Assembly (NCBI RefSeq): GCF_022012435.1
Contig: NZ_JAKLUA010000009.1
Span: forward strand, 1-64,000
Length of the DNA: 64,000 nt
Source of the DNA: Bradyrhizobium zhengyangense
GTDB taxonomy: Bacteria; Pseudomonadota; Alphaproteobacteria; Rhizobiales; Xanthobacteraceae
Direction: 5' to 3'
Part shown: one piece after another, positions 35,430 through 44,829 of the stretch
Layout: each line of letters opens with the position of its first letter
Numbering within the stretch: position 1 is the stretch's first letter
Position numbers and translations under genes: made by a program
The notes under the pieces: model-generated
What the model was told of the DNA's origin: nothing
The model's database searches: none
The model's input: the letters and a program-made list of their open reading frames with translations, nothing else

Positions 35430-35600
35430 GTTACACCATGGCCGAGTTGCTCCCACGCTAAGAGCGGGTAGGCTTCACGCCAATTGCGTGATCGGCGACA
35501 CCGGTCTTGATGCAGGAGGAGCTCGTCGACTAGTAAGAAATTGCAATTTCGAGCGGATGAGGGCTTATGGTCCGGTCGCCCACTTTTTGATATTTAGTCC

Positions 35601-36410
35601 TTACCCCTTCAGGCCCGATGCACCGGTAACACGGGACGGCTCTCGACTGAGCAGTCGAAACTTCTCAACCCAAGACTTGGCCTGGAACGCCAATGCGCGA
35701 GCGTCAGTGGAAAGCGTGACGAATCGAAAGCCACGCGTGACCATGCGCCACGCTTGTTCGGGACCAGGTGCGAAAATGCCTGCAATCAGACCCTTCTTAA
35801 TGCACCCCTTCAAAACGCGATCGATGGCAGCGTCCACCTCGGTATCAAACTCCTCCAGCTGCGGCTTCCTGTTCAGGGACAGCGAGAGATCGCCTGGTCC
35901 GATATAGACACCATCCAGACCTGGCACATCAAGAATACTCTCGATGTTGGCGACGGCTTCAGCGGTTTCAATCATAGCGATGACGCTGAGCTCCCGGTTC
36001 GCATGCGCAGCATAGTCCTCGCCATAGGCCGTCGCCGCACGGACGGGGCCTAAGCTGCGCTGGCCCATCGGTGGATATTTGCAATATTGGACGAGGCGCT
36101 CAGCGTCCGCTGCCGTGTTGACCATAGGGCATGTCACACCAAGAGCACCTGCATCAAGCGCTTTCATGATGATTGCCGGGTCGAGCCAGGGGATGCGTAC
36201 CAACGGGAGCACGTCCACGGCCGTAATGGCTTGTAGCATCGCGACGGCGGCATCGTACCCGATGAGACCATGCTGCAGGTCAAGCGTGATTACGTCGAAG
36301 CCTTGTCGAGCATAAAGTTCTGCCGAAAACGCATCGGGGATCGCGCAATAGCCGTTCAGTAAATGGCCATTTTCGGCCATGCGGCGATTTAGTCCTCGAA
36401 AGGGGGCCAT
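35601..36410 (-). CDS. HpcH/HpaI-family class II aldolase
   Basis: A 269-residue metal-dependent aldolase of the HpcH/HpaI (2,4-dihydroxyhept-2-enedioate aldolase, citrate-lyase-beta-like) superfamily. Seen are FDVITLDLQHGLIGYDAAV (His base), VRIPWLDPAIIMKALDAGA, the metal Glu in IAMIETAEAVAN and the Asp in GVYIGPGDLSLSL. It would split a hydroxy-oxoacid to pyruvate plus an aldehyde. It is first in a minus-strand unit with the LeuC/LeuD-like genes, suggesting hydration of an unsaturated diacid followed by aldol cleavage, or the reverse order. Confidence 0.9.
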   Translation of the reverse strand: MAPFRGLNRRMAENGHLLNGYCAIPDAFSAELYARQGFDVITLDLQHGLIGYDAAVAMLQAITAVDVLPLVRIPWLDPAIIMKALDAGALGVTCPMVNTAADAERLVQYCKYPPMGQRSLGPVRAATAYGEDYAAHANRELSVIAMIETAEAVANIESILDVPGLDGVYIGPGDLSLSLNRKPQLEEFDTEVDAAIDRVLKGCIKKGLIAGIFAPGPEQAWRMVTRGFRFVTLSTDARALAFQAKSWVEKFRLLSREPSRVTGASGLKG

Positions 36411-36661
36411 AAGGAAGCTTTCTTTGCTGTGAATATGACGACTGGCCTCGATATCCTGTTGACGGCTGCTGGCATCGGAATGTCGTCGACGCCGCGCGCA
36501 ACAAGTACACCACTGACCGCGTGATCACTTGACTGCTCCGATTGCGCCGGCAACCGCGCCTTGTTGTGCGCCGGAGCGGATTAGACCCTCAAGAACTCTA
36601 GACAAGCTTTTGCAAAAGGTCTGTCGCCAGTGGCGAACTTCTCATGCGCTCGATTTGCCAG

Positions 36662-37054
36662 CTAGCTGGTGGCTACCGCAACATAGCGCTTTGGCGTCAC
36701 GCCGTGGACACGCTTGAAGTGCTTCGTGAAGTGACTTTGGTCAACGAAACCGACCTCGTAAGCTACTTGTGCCGCTGGCTCTCCCTGAAGAAGAAGATCA
36801 GCGCCGCGCGCGACGCGCCGTTTTATCAGATAGGCATGGGGCGTTACTCCCAAATCTCTTCGGAATGCCCTAATCAGTTGAAAGATACTTGCGCCCGTCT
36901 GACGCTCAAGATCGCGAAGCGTAATCCTGATCTCAGGGCTCTTCTTAATAAACGCGAGCGCAACTTCTGTAATGCTTCCGTCAGGGTCGCCGGGCGGAGC
37001 AGAGAATGCGTCTGCCGATACGACTGCCGTTTCCATCCCACAAGTCATGTCCAA
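36662..37054 (-). CDS. AraC-type regulator, DNA-binding domain only
   Basis: A 130-residue protein consisting of an AraC/XylS DNA-binding region: two helix-turn-helix units, ITLRDLERQTGASIFQLIRA and GEPAAQVAYEVGFVDQSHFT, ending with the family signature FKRVHGVTPKRYVA. Typical members are 260-330 residues with an N-terminal ligand or cupin domain, missing here. It may be a short member or a truncated gene with a secondary start. It is divergent from the LysR gene 133 bases away. Confidence 0.8.
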   Translation of the reverse strand: MDMTCGMETAVVSADAFSAPPGDPDGSITEVALAFIKKSPEIRITLRDLERQTGASIFQLIRAFRRDLGVTPHAYLIKRRVARGADLLLQGEPAAQVAYEVGFVDQSHFTKHFKRVHGVTPKRYVAVATS

Positions 37055-37187
37055 CTCTTGCTGCAGTGGACGAGTTTCATCGCGGGGCTGAGGATGAAGG
37101 CGATCAGCATGCCGCGCAAAGCAAGTTAACTGATGACTTGCATGAGTTTTTGCGATATAAGCGAAAACCTAGGGAGAATAATGGGTT

Positions 37188-38063
37188 ATGGGCCAATACT
37201 TGCCCATGAATGCGCTACGAGCCTTCGATGCTGCGGCGCGTCATGGCAATTTCAGTCGAGCGGCGGAAGAGCTTTGCATTACCCAAGGGGCCGTCAGCAG
37301 GCATATCGCGGTACTTGAGACCCACCTCGGAATAAAGTTATTTGTTCGTAAGCATCGTCGCATCGAACTGACGGAAGAGGCTCGACGATATCATAAGCGG
37401 CTTCAGGTTGCGTTTGACGAGATAAGGTCCGCGACGTCCGAGATCTGCGCGTCGTCAAAACACAATGTCCTAAAGCTTAGGTGTTTACCCACCTTTGCCA
37501 TGCGCTGGTTGATCCCTCGCCTCGCGAGGTTTCGCGAGCAATATCCGCAGGTGGAAATTCAGGTCTCAACCTCACAACAATCCCCTGCCAATTTTGAAGC
37601 GCAAGGCATCGATGCCTCGATCGAGTACGGATTGGGCCAGTGGCCTGGGCTCGAGGCCAAACATCTGTTCGACGAACTGCTCATCGTCGTATGCGGCCCC
37701 AAGCTTGCGAATGGAATGCCGGTCCCGCGCTATCCGCACGAACTCGATCATCACGTTCTTCTCCATTCCTTGCAGCGCCCGGATTTTTGGCGGCAATGGC
37801 TCCAGACTGCAGGCGCGCCGCAGGTCCCGGCCAACACGGGCCTACGATTTGAAAACTCGGGGCTCGCGTGCCAAGCAGCTATCGACGGCCTTGGTATTGC
37901 AATTGTGCATCTTCCCTTGATTGAAAGGGATCTCGAAACCGGCCGACTGATCGCACCGTTCAATCTCATTGTCCGCAACCAGATGGCATTCTATCTCGCT
38001 TATCCAACCGAAAAGAGCGATTTGCCGGCACTTGTCGCGTTCCGCGCAATGGCTGCTCGGTGA
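37188..38063 (+). CDS. LysR-family transcriptional regulator (GcvA-like)
   Basis: A 291-residue regulator. The N-terminal winged helix has MNALRAFDAAARHGNFSRAA and ITQGAVSRHIAVLETHLGIK, as in the GcvA/AmpR branch. The C-terminal two-lobe effector domain includes LKLRCLPTFAMRWLIPRLAR and the AIDGLGIAIVHLPL segment. Start taken at 37188 (MGQYLPMNALRAF). It is upstream of the Liv importer in the same direction, with a 270-base gap, and divergent from the AraC-type gene. It probably controls the Liv operon or the LeuCD/aldolase unit. Confidence 0.9.
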   Translation: MGQYLPMNALRAFDAAARHGNFSRAAEELCITQGAVSRHIAVLETHLGIKLFVRKHRRIELTEEARRYHKRLQVAFDEIRSATSEICASSKHNVLKLRCLPTFAMRWLIPRLARFREQYPQVEIQVSTSQQSPANFEAQGIDASIEYGLGQWPGLEAKHLFDELLIVVCGPKLANGMPVPRYPHELDHHVLLHSLQRPDFWRQWLQTAGAPQVPANTGLRFENSGLACQAAIDGLGIAIVHLPLIERDLETGRLIAPFNLIVRNQMAFYLAYPTEKSDLPALVAFRAMAAR

Positions 38064-38333
38064 GGCGGCGGCAACCGTCAGATCCATCGATCTGAAATGG
38101 ACGGGAAAGAAGCGACTCTCAGCCCCGGACATGGACCTTGTGACATCCGCGTAATATAGCGTGAGCAGCCCTTAACTGGTCTGCCCTCCGCGACCTGCGA
38201 CTAACAGTCCCGGCGTCCCGCAAGATTATACAAGAATGCACTCCTCTAATGCCCTCTATCTGGGCCGAACGATGGGCGCAGTCGTCGCCTTGCTTGCGGC
38301 GCATGGCGGTGCACAAATAGGGGGACGGAAACA

Positions 38334-39523
38334 ATGAAGCGCTTCAGCTTGCTGGCCTTCGCGGCGGTTCTTGCCTCACTGTCCATTTCTACAGATGCGC
38401 ATTCTGCCGAGGTCAAGATCGGCATCATCGGCTCTTTTAGCGGCCCCTATGCCGAGTGGGGCGTCCAATTCAAACGAGCCGTTGACCTCTATGTCGAGAA
38501 GCACGGAGGAAAGCTTGGAGGCCACACCGTTGAGGTCCTCTATCGTGATTCTGGCGGCCCAAATCCCGCTCGAGCGAAACAACTCGCTCAAGAGCTGATC
38601 ACCCGAGAGGGGGTACAATTTCTCGGCGGTATGGACTTCACGCCTAACGCGGTAGCCGTTGCCGATGTTGTGACGCAAGCGAAAATTCCCTTCGTCATTT
38701 TCAACGCAAATACCGCAGATACCACACGTAAATCGCCATATTTTTTAAGAGTGGGCTGCACCATCTGGCAATTGGCGTATGGCATCACGCGCTATGCTAT
38801 TGATCAGGGCAAGAAGAAAGCTGTTGTCTTTGCCGTCGACTACGCCCCCGGTCACGACGCAATTGCAGCTTATGATGCCAATTACGGCAAGCTCGGCGGC
38901 AAGATCGTCGATGTCGTAAAGGTGCCTTTGGATACAACTGACTTCTCCAGCTACTTCCAGCGGCTGCAGGACGCGAACGCTGACGTTCTATTTACGTTCG
39001 TCCCGAACGGGCCCATCTCCGTTGCACTGTTCAAAGGGTATTTCGAGCGCGGCTTGGCACAACGGGGCTTGCAGTACTTTGGCCTCGGTGAAACCGAGGA
39101 GGCACCCCTCGCGGCATTGGGACAAACCGGCGAACTGGCCATCGGTGTATATTCCTCTCTCTTTTATGGTCCTCATTCGCCAGAAAGCACCGCGAATAAG
39201 GAGTTCGTCAATGCGCTGGAAGCAAAATACGGGAAGGGCGCCATACCTAATATCGGGACCGTTGAGGCGTGGGACGGCATACACCTGATCGCCCATATGA
39301 CCGAAGCAACCGACGGGAAACTTGATGGTGAAAAAGCCTTGGCGGCCGCCAAAGGGTACTCCTGGGAGAGCCCGCGCGGATCGATCCGGTCGAACGGGAC
39401 CTGATCCAAAACGTCTATATCCGAAAGGTCGAGAAGATCGACGGCGTCCTCGTAAATAAACAGGTCGCCGTAATTCCGAATCTCAAAGATCCCTGGAAGG
39501 AGGCCAATCCTGCCTCGCGCTGA
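38334..39523 (+). pseudogene. Liv-type branched-chain substrate-binding protein, frameshifted near C-terminus
   Basis: Periplasmic receptor of a Liv-type importer. Sec signal MKRFSLLAFAAVLASLSIST then SAEVKIGIIGSFSGPYAEWG, the usual start of the type I periplasmic fold. The frame ends early at 39404 (GSIRSNGT). In the next frame IDPVERDLIQNVYIRKVEKI, then DGVLVNKQVAVIPNLKDPW continue the normal C-terminus to a TGA at 39521-39523. A small indel near 39378-39386 is responsible. The truncated 356-residue product lacks about 45 residues and may be non-functional, unless the indel is an assembly error. Confidence 0.85.
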
Positions 39524-39644
39524 CGACGTTTAGGCGCGCGAAAATAGGGGAGTAGAATCAGGCCGCATGACTCCAGGCCAATGCGGCGGGACGTAATGGC
39601 CATTGGCAGCATGCTTGTGATGCAGGCGGTGTTTGAGGGATCAA

Positions 39645-40517
39645 GTGAATAGCTACTGGACGACGGGTATATCGCTTTTGATCGACGGCCTGTCCTTCGG
39701 GATGATCCTCTTTCTGATCTCCTCTGGCCTGACGATCACGCTCGGCGTGATGCGTCTTCTAAACATTGCACATTGTGGTTTCGCCATGATCGGCGGTTAC
39801 ACTGCACTCTCGCTCGTCAATCATTTTGGCCTGGGTTTGCTCGCCGCGCTTCCGATTGCTGTTGCAATCACGGCGATACTCGGGGCCATTCTTGAACGGA
39901 CCGTATATCGATGGATCTATGAGACGAGTGCTCTCGGTCAAATCCTGATGACAATTGGCCTCACATTCATAATGATCGCCTCGATCAACGCCGGTTATGG
40001 CTCGCTGACGCATACATTACCAACGCCTGAATTCCTGGCGGGAGCATGGCATTTTGAAGAGATATCGATTTCTGCTTACCGTAGCTTTCTTTCAATCGTC
40101 AGCCTGACAATCGCAGGCCTGATTTGGTACGTCATCGAACAGACCGATTTTGGCGCCCGCTTGCGCGCCTCCGTCGATAATCCGCGCATGGCTCGCTGTG
40201 TCGGGATCAATGTGCGGCGGGTGTTCGCTCAGACCTTCGTTGCTGGGTGCGCGTTAGCGGCCATAGCCGGCGTACTTGGAACGCAGATGCTGCCGCTGCA
40301 GCCATACTATGCCACGAACTATATGGTCATGGTTTTGATCGTCGTTGCGGTTGGCGGCTTTGGCAGTCTCAAAGGATCGCTTATCGCCGCGCTCGGCTAT
40401 AGCATCTTCGATACCTATTTTCGCTATCTCTTTCCGGCGGCCGGCGCTTTCGGCATCTACATTCTTCTGGCCCTCATTCTGTCCATTCGACCTTTTGGGC
40501 TTTATGGCCGTGCTTAA
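39645..40517 (+). CDS. livH: LivH-type ABC permease
   Basis: Inner-membrane permease of about 290 residues with eight or so hydrophobic segments. Typical LivH features: LLIDGLSFGMILFLISSGLT, ITLGVMRLLNIAHCGFAMIG and the cytoplasmic coupling segment RASVDNPRMARCVGINVRRV. I favour the GTG at 39645, four bases after a GAGGGA ribosome site; an in-frame TTG at 39633 adds four residues. Overlaps the LivM gene by 14 bases. The importer's solute is unknown; Liv paralogues often carry aromatic acids in related bacteria. Confidence 0.9.
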   Translation: MNSYWTTGISLLIDGLSFGMILFLISSGLTITLGVMRLLNIAHCGFAMIGGYTALSLVNHFGLGLLAALPIAVAITAILGAILERTVYRWIYETSALGQILMTIGLTFIMIASINAGYGSLTHTLPTPEFLAGAWHFEEISISAYRSFLSIVSLTIAGLIWYVIEQTDFGARLRASVDNPRMARCVGINVRRVFAQTFVAGCALAAIAGVLGTQMLPLQPYYATNYMVMVLIVVAVGGFGSLKGSLIAALGYSIFDTYFRYLFPAAGAFGIYILLALILSIRPFGLYGRA

Positions 40518-41523
40518 GGTAACTCCCTCAAAGGACACACCTAAACGGGACATCGCCGCGTCCTTTGGATCCCACCGCTTGGGACTTAGCGATGCGCTGG
40601 TGTGGGCGCTTGCAATTTTCGCTTATTTCTTCTTGGGCGCCTATCACCAGCTCGGCACCCAAGTCATCATCATGATCATCTTGGCTCTGTCGCTCGATCT
40701 CGCCATCGGTTACTCTGGAATCGAAAGTTTAGGTCATGCCGTCTTTTTTGGTATCGGAGCCTACGCCGCCGCCCTTTTTGCGCTCAATGTTTTATCTGAA
40801 CCCTTGACCGGCCTTGTGGTAGGAGGGCTAGCTGCCGGCGCGTTCGGCTTCGTCACGGGTTTGCTGGTTCTTCGTGTTCGCGGCTTGACTCAAGTCATCC
40901 TCACGATCGCCATTGGTGCCGTCGTCCTCCAAGTTGCGACAACCTGGAAATCAGTAACGGGCGGAGATGATGGCCTTGCGGGGTATCAGGTCGCACCCAT
41001 CTTGGGACGTTACTCGTTCGACCTCTATGGCCATACTGCCTATCTCTATTCGCTTTGCGTGCTGGCCTTCGTGTTTGCCCTTGCCCGGATCTTGGTAAAC
41101 TCGCCATTTGGATATGTTCTGCGTGGGATACGCGACAACGACCAACGCATGCGCATGCTAGGCGTACCGGTCGCCGCACGGTTGCTTCTCATCTATTCGA
41201 TTTCGGCAGCAATAGCGGGTGTGGCCGGTGCAATTTCCGCACAAGTCACCGGGCTTGTCGCAACCGACTCACTCTCATTCCTGCTATCCGGAAACGTCCT
41301 CATCATGTTGCTAATCGGCGGGATGGGGCGCCTGACCGGCGCATTCATTGGGGGCATTATTTTCGTCATTTTTTCTGATCGGGCCGCGGCGATAGACCCC
41401 TTCAATTGGTTGTTTATGCTGGGTGGACTCCTCATTCTCGCCGTCAGGTTTACACCTCAAGGCGTTGGTCCCTGGATTGATCGTATGGGTGGCTATCTCC
41501 TCGATCGCAGGCGGAAACCATGA
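40504..41523 (+). CDS. livM: LivM-type ABC permease
   Basis: Second permease of the Liv importer, about 339 residues from the ATG at 40504. An open frame extends upstream into livH but that part is out-of-frame shadow. Visible: IIMIILALSLDLAIGYSGIE, LGHAVFFGIGAYAAALFALN and the coupling loop LRGIRDNDQRMRMLGVPVAA. It overlaps livH by 14 and livG by 4 bases, so the four genes are one transcript. Confidence 0.92.
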   Translation: MAVLKVTPSKDTPKRDIAASFGSHRLGLSDALVWALAIFAYFFLGAYHQLGTQVIIMIILALSLDLAIGYSGIESLGHAVFFGIGAYAAALFALNVLSEPLTGLVVGGLAAGAFGFVTGLLVLRVRGLTQVILTIAIGAVVLQVATTWKSVTGGDDGLAGYQVAPILGRYSFDLYGHTAYLYSLCVLAFVFALARILVNSPFGYVLRGIRDNDQRMRMLGVPVAARLLLIYSISAAIAGVAGAISAQVTGLVATDSLSFLLSGNVLIMLLIGGMGRLTGAFIGGIIFVIFSDRAAAIDPFNWLFMLGGLLILAVRFTPQGVGPWIDRMGGYLLDRRRKP

Positions 41524-42275
41524 ATGATACGGTCCTCGAAATCGTCGGTCTGCACAAAAGCTTCGGTGCTCTCGCCGTCACGCGTAATATCAACTTCCGC
41601 CTTGAGATTGGTGCAAGACACGCTCTGATTGGTCCGAATGGCGCAGGAAAGACCACCCTTGTAAATCTCATCACGGGAGCGTTGGCTCCATCCTCTGGGT
41701 CGATCCGACTTGAAGGACGTGACATCACACGGTATTCGCCGCAACGCCGAGTCTCTCTGGGGCTCGCGCGAACGTTTCAAATAAACTCGCTATTCCCGTC
41801 CATGACGGTGGTCGAAAATATTGCCCTCGCGGTCGTTGCAAATATGCATATCGACGCAAAACTGTGGGGCGCGCTCAATAGGCGCAAGCAGGTTCTGATC
41901 GAACTCGAGCGGCTCCTAGACGTTTTTAACCTCAGTGGTTCGGCATGCCAATTGATTTCCAATCTCGCATATGGTCAACGGCGGCTCGTTGAGCTCGCGC
42001 TGGCGCTGGCTCTCAAGCCAAAGGTGCTCATTCTCGACGAACCTGCTGCTGGCTTGCCGAAAGAAGACAGCGGAAAACTTTCGGAATTGCTGCGGCGGTT
42101 GCCCGCCGACCTCGCAGTCATCGTCATCGAGCACGACATGCAGATCGTTTTTGGTTTCGCTGACCGTATCACGGTGTTGGCAGAGGGAAGCGTGCTGACG
42201 CAGGGAACCCCGTCCGAGATTCGAGCAGATGCTAAGGTACGAGAGGTTTACCTCGGACAGGCGCGCAATGACTGA
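41520..42275 (+). CDS. livG: LivG-type ABC ATPase
   Basis: ATPase of 251 residues. Walker A GPNGAGKTT, Q-loop in RTFQINSLFPSMT, signature LAYGQRRLVELALAL (the LivG form of LSGGQ), Walker B VLILDEPAAGLP, H-loop VIEHDMQIVF. The C-terminus GTPSEIRADAKVREVYLGQA is the characteristic LivG ending. Overlaps livM by 4 and livF by 8 bases. Confidence 0.94.
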   Translation: MNDTVLEIVGLHKSFGALAVTRNINFRLEIGARHALIGPNGAGKTTLVNLITGALAPSSGSIRLEGRDITRYSPQRRVSLGLARTFQINSLFPSMTVVENIALAVVANMHIDAKLWGALNRRKQVLIELERLLDVFNLSGSACQLISNLAYGQRRLVELALALALKPKVLILDEPAAGLPKEDSGKLSELLRRLPADLAVIVIEHDMQIVFGFADRITVLAEGSVLTQGTPSEIRADAKVREVYLGQARND

Positions 42276-42975
42276 TTTGCTGAGACTGGAAGCTGTCACC
42301 GCAGGATATGGCTATGGCGCCGCGGCTATTGAAAACGTGGCTCTTTCGCTCCCGAGAGGGTCGTCATTGGCCGTGTTGGGACGCAATGGTGTCGGCAAGA
42401 CGTCCCTGCTTGCGACCATTATGGGCCTAACGCAAATGGCCTCCGGCAAGATCACATTTGACGGCGGCGAGATCGGAGGCATCGATACCTACGAGCGGGC
42501 TCGCCTGGGCCTCGGTTACGTGCCTCAGGAACGAGAGATCTTTCCTTCCCTGACGGTAGAGGAAAACCTTTCCGTTGCAAGGGTTGATCGGGGAAAGTGG
42601 AACATTGAATCCGTGTTTGAGCTATTCCCCCGGCTTGCTGAGCGACGGCAGAACTTCGGAAATCATTTGTCGGGTGGAGAGCAGCAGATGCTGGCTGTCG
42701 GCCGAGCGCTCGTCAGCAATCCCGCTTTGCTTATTCTCGACGAGCCGTTCGAAGGATTGGCTCCGGTCATTGTTGACCAGCTTGTGGAAGCGCTCAAACG
42801 CATCAGAAAAGAAAGCGATATGACGTTTATCCTCGTAGAACACCATGTTGATCTAGCGCTGTCACTAACGGTCCAGGCCCTAATTCTGGATCGAGGCCAA
42901 GTGGTTTGGAACGGCAAAAGCAACGATCTGGCGGGCAATAAGTCCGTTCTATCGAGCCTCGTTGGCATCAGCTAG
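42268..42975 (+). CDS. livF: LivF-type ABC ATPase
   Basis: ATPase of about 235 residues from the ATG at 42268. Walker A GRNGVGKTS, Q-loop YVPQEREIFPSLT, signature LSGGEQQMLAVGRAL, Walker B LLILDEPFEGLAP, H-loop LVEHHVDLAL. The first 13 residues of a longer frame overlap livG and are not used. Last gene of the Liv operon; a hairpin follows the stop directly. Confidence 0.94.
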   Translation: MTDLLRLEAVTAGYGYGAAAIENVALSLPRGSSLAVLGRNGVGKTSLLATIMGLTQMASGKITFDGGEIGGIDTYERARLGLGYVPQEREIFPSLTVEENLSVARVDRGKWNIESVFELFPRLAERRQNFGNHLSGGEQQMLAVGRALVSNPALLILDEPFEGLAPVIVDQLVEALKRIRKESDMTFILVEHHVDLALSLTVQALILDRGQVVWNGKSNDLAGNKSVLSSLVGIS

Positions 42976-42992
42976 GGAGGTAGACGACCTCC
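42976..42992. terminator. Hairpin between convergent livF and SDR genes
   Basis: GGAGGT-AGACG-ACCTCC directly after the livF stop: six perfect pairs and a five-base loop. No T-run follows, so it would be a weak or factor-assisted terminator. Its place between convergent genes supports a role in ending transcripts. Confidence 0.45.
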
Positions 42993-43029
42993 GATTACAT
43001 ACCTACCGGCAACGATACCAGTGCCGAGG

Positions 43030-43809
43030 TTACGGTACGGGACAATTGCCTCCATCGACATTAATGGCTGTTCCCGTTACGAACGAGGCTAGGTCCGAGG
43101 CTAGAAAGCAGGCCACATTCGCAACCTCGGTCACAGTTCCAAGCCGACCGAGACGCACGCTCTTTCCTTTCTGCAAAACGAAGTCTTCGTAGCTCGCTTG
43201 CGGTGCGGTGGACCGGTGCATTCGTTTCCACTGGTCGGTTTCGATCGATCCAAGGCAGATGGCGTTGATAAGGACGTTATCCGGCGCGCATTCGTTAGCC
43301 AGCAGCTTCGTCATGGATAGGCCGGCCGCCCGGCTCAGCGCCGACGGAGCGGCGCCGGTACCGGCCTTTGCCGCAATGCTGAGAATATTGACAACTCGTC
43401 CCCAGCGTCTTGCTCGCATTCCAGAGAGGCAACGCTGAGTTAAGTAAAGTGCCCCTCCGACTTTCAGCATGAAATCGGACTGGAGTGCGTCCCACTCAAC
43501 TCCCGATATTGGCTCGTGGGCAGCGTTGCCTGCGTTGTTAACGAGGACGTCAACATGACTGAAGTCGGGGGAGAGCCTCGACCAGGCCTGGTCAATCTGC
43601 AATTTGTTTCCGAGATCACATGAGATTCCAATCACGCGCTGACCGGTTGTGCTACTTATCTGGTCGGCGGTATCACTCACTTGTTGTTTATCTCGGGCGA
43701 GAATTGCAACAGAAGCGCCGGCCTCGGCGAACGCCAGAGCTATCGCTCGGCCAATGCCTCGGCTTCCGCCCGTTACGATTGCGGTTCGGCTTTTCAGCGA
43801 AATCTGCAC
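43030..43809 (-). CDS. SDR-family protein with altered catalytic motif
   Basis: Short-chain dehydrogenase/reductase fold, 259 residues. Cofactor motif TGGSRGIGRAIAL, then VLVNNAG (NNAG), and C-terminal FVTGTAINVDGG are normal. Where YxxxK should be, the sequence is APSALSRAAGLSMTK: the Tyr is absent and the Lys is replaced by Arg. A subgroup with SVSRAAG-like sequence exists as far as I recall, so the change may be ancestral, not a defect. Located 72 bases downstream of the isocitrate-lyase/PEP-mutase gene in one minus-strand unit. Confidence 0.88.
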   Translation of the reverse strand: MQISLKSRTAIVTGGSRGIGRAIALAFAEAGASVAILARDKQQVSDTADQISSTTGQRVIGISCDLGNKLQIDQAWSRLSPDFSHVDVLVNNAGNAAHEPISGVEWDALQSDFMLKVGGALYLTQRCLSGMRARRWGRVVNILSIAAKAGTGAAPSALSRAAGLSMTKLLANECAPDNVLINAICLGSIETDQWKRMHRSTAPQASYEDFVLQKGKSVRLGRLGTVTEVANVACFLASDLASFVTGTAINVDGGNCPVP

Positions 43810-43881
43810 TAAACTATCCTTGCTTGCTCTAGCACCGAGATTTCCATCGCAGCAGTCCGAAAATGCGGAACCGCGGACGAG

Positions 43882-44829
43882 TTACGTGGCGGGCGCAGAG
43901 GCCTGGGACCGGGCAACTTTGTCGAGCGCCTGCCAGTCTCGAAGTCCGACCGCCTCAGCAAAGGCCGCGCGAGCCGCCGGAAAATCGGCCAGTGCCGGGA
44001 GAGGGGACCCGTCGGCCGTGGACAACAACAACCCTGCGAGCGCGCTCGCCATCGCTTCTGTGGTCCGCAGCATCAAATAACTCGGATAAGCGATAAGATC
44101 GTAGCCCATCACAAAGAGATCTTGTGCCCGCGGCAGTTGCGCTTTCCCATCTTCAGTTAGGGCAAGCAGCTGGTGTTTCCCCCGGAAGGCACTCCCAACC
44201 GTCACGAGATCGTCATGTGCTTTCAATCCTGGAATAAATACACCATCCGCGCCCGCGGCTAAGCTGCGCTCCGCTCGCTTTAGGGCGCCATCTAGGCCAA
44301 GCGTTGTTAAGGAGTCCGTGCGGGCGATAATCAACATGTCGCCTGAACTGCGGGCATCAACAGCTGCCCGAAGCTTTGTTTCGAATTCTGCCATCGCGAC
44401 AACAGCAGGAGCAGGATTATCGCCGGGTTGCTTGCTCGGGCGAGCCTGGTCCTCCAGGATCACGGCGCCAACACCAAGCGCCTCGTACGCGCGGATCATG
44501 CGAACAACGCTCTTGATGTCACCGTAGCCGTCATCGCCATCGGTGATGAAGGGTAGATCGGAGGCCGCCGCAATATCCTGAATACCGGCGACCATCTCGC
44601 CAAGCGCCGCAATGCCTAGGTCCGGCAACCCGTAACGGGCAGCAAGCATTGCCGACCCACCAATTGCAAACGCTTTGAACCCAGCCCGCCCTATCAGCCG
44701 GGCGGCAAAAGCATCTTGAGCAACCGGAAGGACGAGCGGTCGTCCGGCTTCCATGACCTTGCGCAGAGGAATACGAGCTTTCAAAAGACACCCAATGATG
44801 CGAGTACGGCAACGACGCGAGTCCGACAA
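43882..44829 (-). CDS. Isocitrate lyase/PEP mutase-family protein
   Basis: TIM-barrel enzyme of about 300 residues. Family blocks: FAIGGSAMLAARYGLPD, the metal-binding region FITDGDDGYGD, GAVILEDQARPSKQPGD and IIARTDSLTTLGLDGALKRA. The catalytic loop KKCGH/KRCGH of isocitrate and methylisocitrate lyases is replaced by PSKQPGD, so it is probably not a classical lyase; oxaloacetate decarboxylase or 2,3-dimethylmalate/PEP-type chemistry are alternatives. Near LeuCD-like hydratases, dicarboxylate cleavage is a plausible role. The exact start is uncertain. Confidence 0.85.
   Translation of the reverse strand: MSDSRRCRTRIIGCLLKARIPLRKVMEAGRPLVLPVAQDAFAARLIGRAGFKAFAIGGSAMLAARYGLPDLGIAALGEMVAGIQDIAAASDLPFITDGDDGYGDIKSVVRMIRAYEALGVGAVILEDQARPSKQPGDNPAPAVVAMAEFETKLRAAVDARSSGDMLIIARTDSLTTLGLDGALKRAERSLAAGADGVFIPGLKAHDDLVTVGSAFRGKHQLLALTEDGKAQLPRAQDLFVMGYDLIAYPSYLMLRTTEAMASALAGLLLSTADGSPLPALADFPAARAAFAEAVGLRDWQALDKVARSQASAPAT

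Noticed and set aside
33373-36410. Reading the LeuC/LeuD-like genes as leucine biosynthesis
   Set aside because: Two copies in catabolic surroundings, one with a broken small subunit, and the gentisate context of the other make catabolic hydratases more likely; leuA and leuB are absent.
40345-40503. N-terminal extension of LivM
   Set aside because: This part overlaps livH in another frame; the family N-terminus starts at the ATG at 40504.
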